This document shows positions 6,432 through 10,834 of a stretch of DNA of 10,834 nt, in pieces. Each line of letters begins with the position of its first letter. The first letter of the stretch is position 1. A program made the translations under genes and the position numbers. Under the pieces are notes generated by a model. That model saw nothing but the letters and a program-made list of their open reading frames with translations. It ran no database searches and was not told the origin of the DNA. The DNA is from Acidobacteria bacterium UBA6911 (GTDB taxonomy: Bacteria > Acidobacteriota > UBA6911), in the NCBI GenBank assembly GCA_002451015.1, contig DKBB01000382.1, positions 8,686 to 19,519 of the forward strand. The letters are read 5' to 3'.

Positions 6432-7706
6432 ATGGAAAAAGAAAAAAGAATTGAGAAAGCTTACGAAATTGCAAAAGAGGAGTATGGTGAAATCGGGGTG
6501 GATACCGACCGCGCCCTGGACCGGCTGGACCGCACACCCGTCTCCCTGCACTGCTGGCAGTCGGACGATGTGAGCGGATGCGAAAGGCGCGGTGCCGCCC
6601 TGTCCGGTGGCGGGATTCAGGCTACCGGCAACTACCCGGGCAAGGCGACGAATCTCCGGGAAATTCGCCAGGATCTGGACCTGGTATATTCTCTGATACC
6701 CGGAAATCACAGACTCAATCTGCACGCGATGTATGGAGATTTTGGAGATCTCTTTGTGGATCGTGACCGTATTGAGCCGGGGCATTTTCAGTCCTGGGTG
6801 GACTGGGCCAGGAGCAGGAACATCGGAATCGATTTCAACTGTACGCTTTTCTCCCATACCAATGCGGACTCCGGCTACACGCTTTCGTCCAGGGACGACG
6901 GAATCCGCCGATTCTGGATCGAACATGTAAAACGCTGCCGGCAAATAGGCGCACATATAGGACGGGAACTCGACAGCCCTTGTATTCACAACATCTGGAT
7001 ACCCGACGGGTCAAAGGATGTTTCCGTGGACCGGTTCCTGCACCGTCGTCTGCTCAAGGAGTCTCTGGACACCATCCTGGCAGAAAAATACGATCCGAAT
7101 ACGCTCAAGGATGCGGTGGAGTCCAAATTGTTCGGTATCGGTCTGGAAACCTACACGGTCGGCTCCCACGAATTCTACCTCGGGTATGCTGTCGAAAATC
7201 GAATGTTGCTCTGCCTCGATATCGGACACTTTCATCCCACCGAACAGGTATCGGACAAGGTATCGGCCGTATTCCAGTTTCTGGAAGAGCTTCTTTTTCA
7301 TCTTACGCGTCCCGTTCGCTGGGACAGCGACCACGTCGTTTCCCTGAGTGACGAGGTTCGCGCGCTGATGCAGGAAATTGTGTGGGCGGATAAGCTGGAC
7401 AAGGCGCATTTCGGACTGGATTTCTTCGACGCAGGCATCAACCGCATCGGGGCTTATGTGATCGGAGCCCGCGTTGCGCAGAAGGCTCTGCTGCTGGCAC
7501 TGCTCGATCCCGTTGGAAGGATGCGCCGTTATGAAAATGCCGGTCAAAAATTCGAACTGCTTGCCATGATGGAAGAGGTGAAGTCAAAGCCGTTTGGAGC
7601 CGTATGGGATTTCCATTGCCTGAAGAAGAATGTCCCTGTAGCGGAAGCCGTTATTTCAGATATTCAAAATTACGAAAGCAGTGTACTGAATAAACGGAAT
7701 CCCTGA
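6432..7706 (+). CDS. rhaA: L-rhamnose isomerase
   Basis: The 424-residue product closely follows Escherichia coli RhaA (419 residues) along its whole length and interconverts L-rhamnose and L-rhamnulose in the cytoplasm (EC 5.3.1.14). Recognisable blocks are VSLHCWQSDDVSG (37-49), GGIQATGNYPGKA (60-72), LNLHA (95-99), IWIPDGSKDVSVDR (189-201 region), AVESKLFGIGLETYTVGS (228-245), LDIGHFHPTE (262-271), RPVRWDSDHVV (293-303) and LDFFDAGINRI (329-339). Metal-site candidates are D263, H266 or H268, D298, D300 and D330. A short local difference from E. coli is seen at 50-59 (CERRGAALSG). It starts 8 nt after the aldolase stop. No strong Shine-Dalgarno precedes the ATG, so translation is probably coupled to the upstream gene. 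Confidence 0.97.
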   Translation: MEKEKRIEKAYEIAKEEYGEIGVDTDRALDRLDRTPVSLHCWQSDDVSGCERRGAALSGGGIQATGNYPGKATNLREIRQDLDLVYSLIPGNHRLNLHAMYGDFGDLFVDRDRIEPGHFQSWVDWARSRNIGIDFNCTLFSHTNADSGYTLSSRDDGIRRFWIEHVKRCRQIGAHIGRELDSPCIHNIWIPDGSKDVSVDRFLHRRLLKESLDTILAEKYDPNTLKDAVESKLFGIGLETYTVGSHEFYLGYAVENRMLLCLDIGHFHPTEQVSDKVSAVFQFLEELLFHLTRPVRWDSDHVVSLSDEVRALMQEIVWADKLDKAHFGLDFFDAGINRIGAYVIGARVAQKALLLALLDPVGRMRRYENAGQKFELLAMMEEVKSKPFGAVWDFHCLKKNVPVAEAVISDIQNYESSVLNKRNP

Positions 7707-7727
7707 AAACAATCGGAGCCGATACCC

Positions 7728-9221
7728 TTGCCGCGTACCAGGAAAGACAAATTCCTTGCTTTCGATATCGGCGCTTCCGGCGGTCGTGCAATTATCGGCG
7801 AGCTGGGGAACCGAAAAATTTCTTTTAAGGAAATCCGCCGGTTTGACAACAACATGACGCGGATTCGCAGCCGCTGCCACTGGGATGTCTATCGCCTGTT
7901 CGAAGAAATACAAATCGGATTGAAAGTCGCGCACAATCAGTCCGAATTACCTCTGTCCATAGGGATAGACACCTGGGGAGTCGATTACGGGCTGCTGGAC
8001 GAGGCAGGCCGTATCCTGGAGCTGCCTTACGCCTACCGGGACCACCGTACGGATGGTGTCATGGAAGAAGTCTTCGGGCTCATTGCCAAAGAAGATATCT
8101 ACGCCCTTACGGGAATCCAATTTCTGCAGTTCAACACCCTGTTTCAGCTATACGCCGCAAAAAGGGACCGGCAGCCGGCAATGGAGAGGGCTCACGACCT
8201 GCTTTTCATGCCCGATCTGCTGAACTACCTTCTGACGGGTGTCAGGTTTTCCGAATTCACATGCGCTACAACATCCCAGTTGATGAATCCGGCAACAGGA
8301 CAATGGGAAGCAAGGCTGTTTCAAGCCATCAATGTTCCTATTACAATCATGCAGGAAATCATACGGCCGGGAAAAATCCTGGGGAGGCTGACAGTCGATA
8401 TTGCGGCGGCAACAGGGCTCTCCGCTGTGGACGTCGTCGCGGTGGCTTCCCACGACACCGGGTCCGCCATTGCGGCCATCCCCGCGAAAGACGACGCTTT
8501 CGCCTACATCAGCTCCGGCACGTGGTCTTTAATGGGAATAGAGTCTGAAACTCCCGTTGTCTCCCCCAAATCCCTGGAGCTGAACTTCACAAATGAAGGC
8601 GGGGTTGAAGGCACCTATCGAATTCTTAAAAATATAATGGGGCTGTGGCTGGTTCAGGAATGCCGACGATCCTGGGGTGGCAACGGAACCCCTTTCACCA
8701 ATGAATACCTTTTGTCCCTGGCTGCGTCTTCAAAACCTTTTAAGAGCCTGATCGATCCCGATCATCCTTCCCTGCTGAATCCCGAAAATATGCCGAAAGC
8801 TCTAGTCAAACTGGCTGAGAACGCAAGGGAACCGCATATGGAAAATCCCGGTGAGTTCGCCCGCTGCATTTTCGAAAGCCTGGCCCTGCGTTACCGTCAG
8901 ACACTTGAAGAGCTGCAACAGATTACGGATAAAAATATCCGGAGGATCCACATCATAGGCGGCGGCGCCCAAAATGATCTGCTCTGCCGGTTCGCGGCCA
9001 ACGCCACCGGTCTGCCGGTTGTCGCCGGTCCGGCTGAAGCGACCGCCCTGGGAAATATAATGATTCAGGCTATGGCCAGCGGCGAGATCCGGTCTCTGCC
9101 GGAAATCCGGCAAATCCTGAGAAATTCCTTCGAATTCAAGGAGTTTATTCCGGAGGATTGTTCAGAATGGGATAACCAGTATGCAAGGTTCCGCGATATA
9201 TGTCACCGTATAAGGGGCTAA
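7728..9221 (+). CDS. rhaB: L-rhamnulokinase, FGGY family
   Basis: The 497-residue product is a full-length FGGY carbohydrate kinase that phosphorylates L-rhamnulose to L-rhamnulose 1-phosphate with ATP (EC 2.7.1.5). The first phosphate-binding loop is AFDIGASGGRAIIGEL (11-26). IGIDTWGVDYGLLD (78-91) is the sugar-binding segment typical of rhamnulokinases. HDTGSA (242-247) supplies the catalytic base Asp243, ISSGTWSLMGIE (261-272) follows, and GGGAQNDLLCR (411-421) is the adenosine motif. The chosen start is TTG at 7728: no ATG or GTG lies between the rhaA stop and the conserved N-terminal motif, and CGGAG at 7714-7718 is about 9 nt upstream. The gap to rhaA is 21 nt, so it ends the same operon. 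No further plus-strand gene follows. Confidence 0.97.
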   Translation: MPRTRKDKFLAFDIGASGGRAIIGELGNRKISFKEIRRFDNNMTRIRSRCHWDVYRLFEEIQIGLKVAHNQSELPLSIGIDTWGVDYGLLDEAGRILELPYAYRDHRTDGVMEEVFGLIAKEDIYALTGIQFLQFNTLFQLYAAKRDRQPAMERAHDLLFMPDLLNYLLTGVRFSEFTCATTSQLMNPATGQWEARLFQAINVPITIMQEIIRPGKILGRLTVDIAAATGLSAVDVVAVASHDTGSAIAAIPAKDDAFAYISSGTWSLMGIESETPVVSPKSLELNFTNEGGVEGTYRILKNIMGLWLVQECRRSWGGNGTPFTNEYLLSLAASSKPFKSLIDPDHPSLLNPENMPKALVKLAENAREPHMENPGEFARCIFESLALRYRQTLEELQQITDKNIRRIHIIGGGAQNDLLCRFAANATGLPVVAGPAEATALGNIMIQAMASGEIRSLPEIRQILRNSFEFKEFIPEDCSEWDNQYARFRDICHRIRG

Positions 9222-9397
9222 TCTACGTTTTGCTTCATCAACGTGGGAGAGGTTGTTTCCAGCTGCCTATAGGGAGAATGAACGGCTGTTTTTAGGAAAT
9301 CGTTAACTATCGAACTGTCCCACGGGATCCGGAATATTACATTTTTACACTCTCTTTATTCTATGTGCCATCTATTATTTGCCGGATCAGGATGGAA
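9222..9397. other. Convergent spacer between rhaB and the DUF4910 gene
   Basis: This 176-bp stretch lies between two genes pointing at each other, so it should end both transcripts, but no strong intrinsic terminator is visible. The best plus-strand candidate is CAGC (9260-9263) with GCTG (9285-9288) followed by TTTTT (9289-9293): only 4 bp with a 21-nt loop. Two longer-range perfect 7-bp inverted pairs exist: CGTGGGA (9242-9248) with TCCCACG (9318-9324), and GATCCGG (9326-9332) with CCGGATC (9382-9388). Base composition turns AT-rich from here on. No small gene is seen. Confidence 0.35.
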
Positions 9398-10693
9398 TCA
9401 CTTAATCTTTTTGAGTAAGCCTTTATCAGTCAATATAGAGGCCGCTTTTAAAATGTAATCAAATTGCGTTCCGGATCTTGATGCAATATCCAATAAACTG
9501 TTATTGCCATCAGATAAATTTAAAATCCATAGCATTGCCATTGTCTGATCGCTCAATGAGTCATAAAGACCACGCCTGCCCAATTGTGGCTCGCATTTCG
9601 AAAATAAATTAATAAAGGAATGATTCTTTTCCAACATAAATATGATTCTTTTAATAAAATTGAAGGAATCCTCTAGGTAATTGGAATTAATAAAATCGAG
9701 ATTATCGGCCGATGTATGATATTCCGGATACTGGCTATAAGGCGTCCTTGAGATTCGCCCCACTGGCAGATTTATTCCTGGAGAGCAATACTGTCTTTCG
9801 TCATATCCATATGGATCAAAATCAAGAACAGCTTCACGTTTGCCTGTATCTCTAAAGGCCTGTTCAACAGCCCTATCAATTTCTGCATTCCCTCGTCTGC
9901 TACGCTTGTATGTAATTTCGCCGCAATCTCCTATTCCGCATATGACAAGTCCATTCCTTATCAATCCCAAAGAGTTTTGGTTTACAAAGAGCCAGGTAAT
10001 GGCACCGATAGTCCCAGGAATAAAAATTATCCGGTAGGAATATCTTAGAGATAAAGAACTCAGGTATTCTGCCAAAATAACTGAAAGAGCGATACCTGAA
10101 AGATTATCATTAGCAAGCGAAGGATGACATATGTGCGTCGAGATAAGAAATTCGTCTTTAGATTGGCCGGGAATATAGCATTCTCCATAACTCAAGTATC
10201 CGTCTTCTAGTGTTGAATCTATCAGTACCTCATAAATACCATTTGGCAGGGATGAAAGCTGATTATGAGATAAACAGAATCCCCAATCTTCTTTATAGTA
10301 TGAGGTTCTATATGGAACCCAATCCGGACGCTCAGGCAAAGAAAACAGATGAGTCCTTAATTCATTCAAAGGCATCTTAGTATGAATTGGAACACTGTAA
10401 TTCACTATGTGAAGATTTGACTTTGCAAAATTTACAACGATATCGCCATTTGGATCTTTAATGTATGCATCTCGTATGTTCCATTCTTTAGGAATAGTCC
10501 AGTCAAACACTTCTGTGCCCGATGGAACGTGATGTATTTCTAAGGAAATAACTCTTTGGACAATGTCTAATGTTTCGCGAAGTCCATTTCCAGTAATGCT
10601 GCGACAAATTGGGAATAGCTCTTCAATGAGAGCATATATTTTACGACCGATTTTATTAGTGTTTATATTATCCATAATATCGTTATTTGCCAT
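9398..10693 (-). CDS. DUF4910 (M28-like aminopeptidase fold) protein with C-terminal winged helix
   Basis: The 431-residue product matches the DUF4910 family, whose members have a zinc-peptidase-like (M28) fold with an inserted domain and are often encoded in surface-polysaccharide gene clusters. Visible family blocks are CRSITGNGLRETL (30-42), VPSGTEVFDWTIPKEWNIRDAYI (56-78), NLHIVNYSVP (93-102), VPYRTSYYKEDWGFCLS (126-142), ICHPSLANDNLSG (188-200), RIIFIPGTIGAITWL (221-235), SRRGNAEIDR (265-274), DERQYCSPGINLP (298-310) and YPEYHTSADNLDF (322-334). Likely metal ligands are H190, D196, D257 and H326. Residues 388-430 look like a winged-helix domain. The function is unknown; a role in carbohydrate modification has been suggested by context only. 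It follows the epimerase gene by 20 nt on the same strand. No strong Shine-Dalgarno is seen before ATG 10693; ATG at residue 7 is an alternative. The gene is far more AT-rich than the rhamnose genes. Confidence 0.85.
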   Translation of the reverse strand: MANNDIMDNINTNKIGRKIYALIEELFPICRSITGNGLRETLDIVQRVISLEIHHVPSGTEVFDWTIPKEWNIRDAYIKDPNGDIVVNFAKSNLHIVNYSVPIHTKMPLNELRTHLFSLPERPDWVPYRTSYYKEDWGFCLSHNQLSSLPNGIYEVLIDSTLEDGYLSYGECYIPGQSKDEFLISTHICHPSLANDNLSGIALSVILAEYLSSLSLRYSYRIIFIPGTIGAITWLFVNQNSLGLIRNGLVICGIGDCGEITYKRSRRGNAEIDRAVEQAFRDTGKREAVLDFDPYGYDERQYCSPGINLPVGRISRTPYSQYPEYHTSADNLDFINSNYLEDSFNFIKRIIFMLEKNHSFINLFSKCEPQLGRRGLYDSLSDQTMAMLWILNLSDGNNSLLDIASRSGTQFDYILKAASILTDKGLLKKIK

Positions 10694-10713
10694 AATGTAG
10701 AATACAAATCCAA

Positions 10714-10834
10714 TTAATGATAAAGCATTATAAGTATATTAAAGCTCAAAATTTGAATAATTCCGATCTTTTCAGAAATAGTTGCTACTTCAATGGGCCA
10801 ACTTGTATCGAAGGCCGGAACATTCCAGCGGCAG
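10714..10834 (-). CDS. C-terminal end of a probable dTDP-4-dehydrorhamnose 3,5-epimerase family protein (partial)
   Basis: The minus strand from the right window edge reads 39 codons to TAA (plus 10716-10714). The peptide begins CRWNVPAFDTSWPIEVATIS (then EK), which fits the C-terminus of RfbC/RmlC-type epimerases: a tryptophan, an aspartate-proline-like turn, then WP and ISEK. The last residues (LSFNILIMLYH) are not typical and may be a divergent tail. Enzymes of this family act on dTDP- or CDP-linked deoxysugars for O-antigen and similar polymers. The stop lies 20 nt before the DUF4910 start, so both are probably one transcript. Only the tail is visible, so exact substrate and full length are unknown. 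Confidence 0.6.
   Translation of the reverse strand, partial: CRWNVPAFDTSWPIEVATISEKIGIIQILSFNILIMLYH

Noticed and set aside
6426..6989. 187-codon minus-strand open frame
   Set aside because: Antisense to rhaA; the plus frame is an unmistakable isomerase.
9260..9293. Intrinsic terminator after rhaB
   Set aside because: Only a 4-bp stem with a 21-nt loop before the T-run; too weak to list as a terminator in its own right.
9398..10693. PGTIG in place of PETIG in the DUF4910 protein as a lost catalytic glutamate
   Set aside because: I recall both forms in this family, so it is not evidence of inactivation without an alignment.

Overview
The window holds most of an L-rhamnose catabolic locus from a bacterium, with the edge of a surface-polysaccharide locus beside it. 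The rhamnose part is moderately GC-rich, has good Shine-Dalgarno sites and is tightly packed. A tungsten-type aldehyde:ferredoxin oxidoreductase (AOR) points to an anaerobic or microaerophilic host with ferredoxin-based metabolism. The phylum cannot be fixed from this sequence alone; Desulfobacterota, Planctomycetes, Lentisphaerae and Verrucomicrobia are all plausible.

Layout. Positions 1-884 (minus) are the N-terminal half of an exported GH31-type glycosidase that runs off the left edge. A 141-bp AT-rich divergent spacer follows. On the plus strand come an NCS1-family (purine/cytosine permease-like) transporter (1026-2450), a 58-residue membrane protein whose start overlaps the transporter stop (2447-2623), and a 320-bp gap bearing a probable non-coding mobile-element relic with 80%-matching terminal inverted repeats (2669-2874). 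Then come AOR (2944-5001), a double-domain class II aldolase (5005-6423), L-rhamnose isomerase rhaA (6432-7706) and rhamnulokinase rhaB (7728-9221, TTG start). After a 176-bp convergent spacer the sequence becomes clearly AT-richer. It then carries, on the minus strand, a DUF4910/M28-like protein (9398-10693) and the last 39 residues of a probable dTDP-4-dehydrorhamnose 3,5-epimerase (10714-10834).

How the genes fit together. RhaA and RhaB turn L-rhamnose into L-rhamnulose 1-phosphate. The class II aldolase is the obvious candidate to cleave it to dihydroxyacetone phosphate and L-lactaldehyde. AOR would then oxidise L-lactaldehyde to L-lactate with reduction of ferredoxin, in place of the usual NAD-linked lactaldehyde dehydrogenase or propanediol oxidoreductase. 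The NCS1-like protein, perhaps with its small partner, would import the sugar or move a product. No regulator, mutarotase, RhaT or ordinary single-domain RhaD is present here. The unusual points are the AOR in the lactaldehyde slot, the tandem aldolase whose second domain has lost its metal histidines, the NCS1 transporter in a sugar operon, and the coupled micro-protein.
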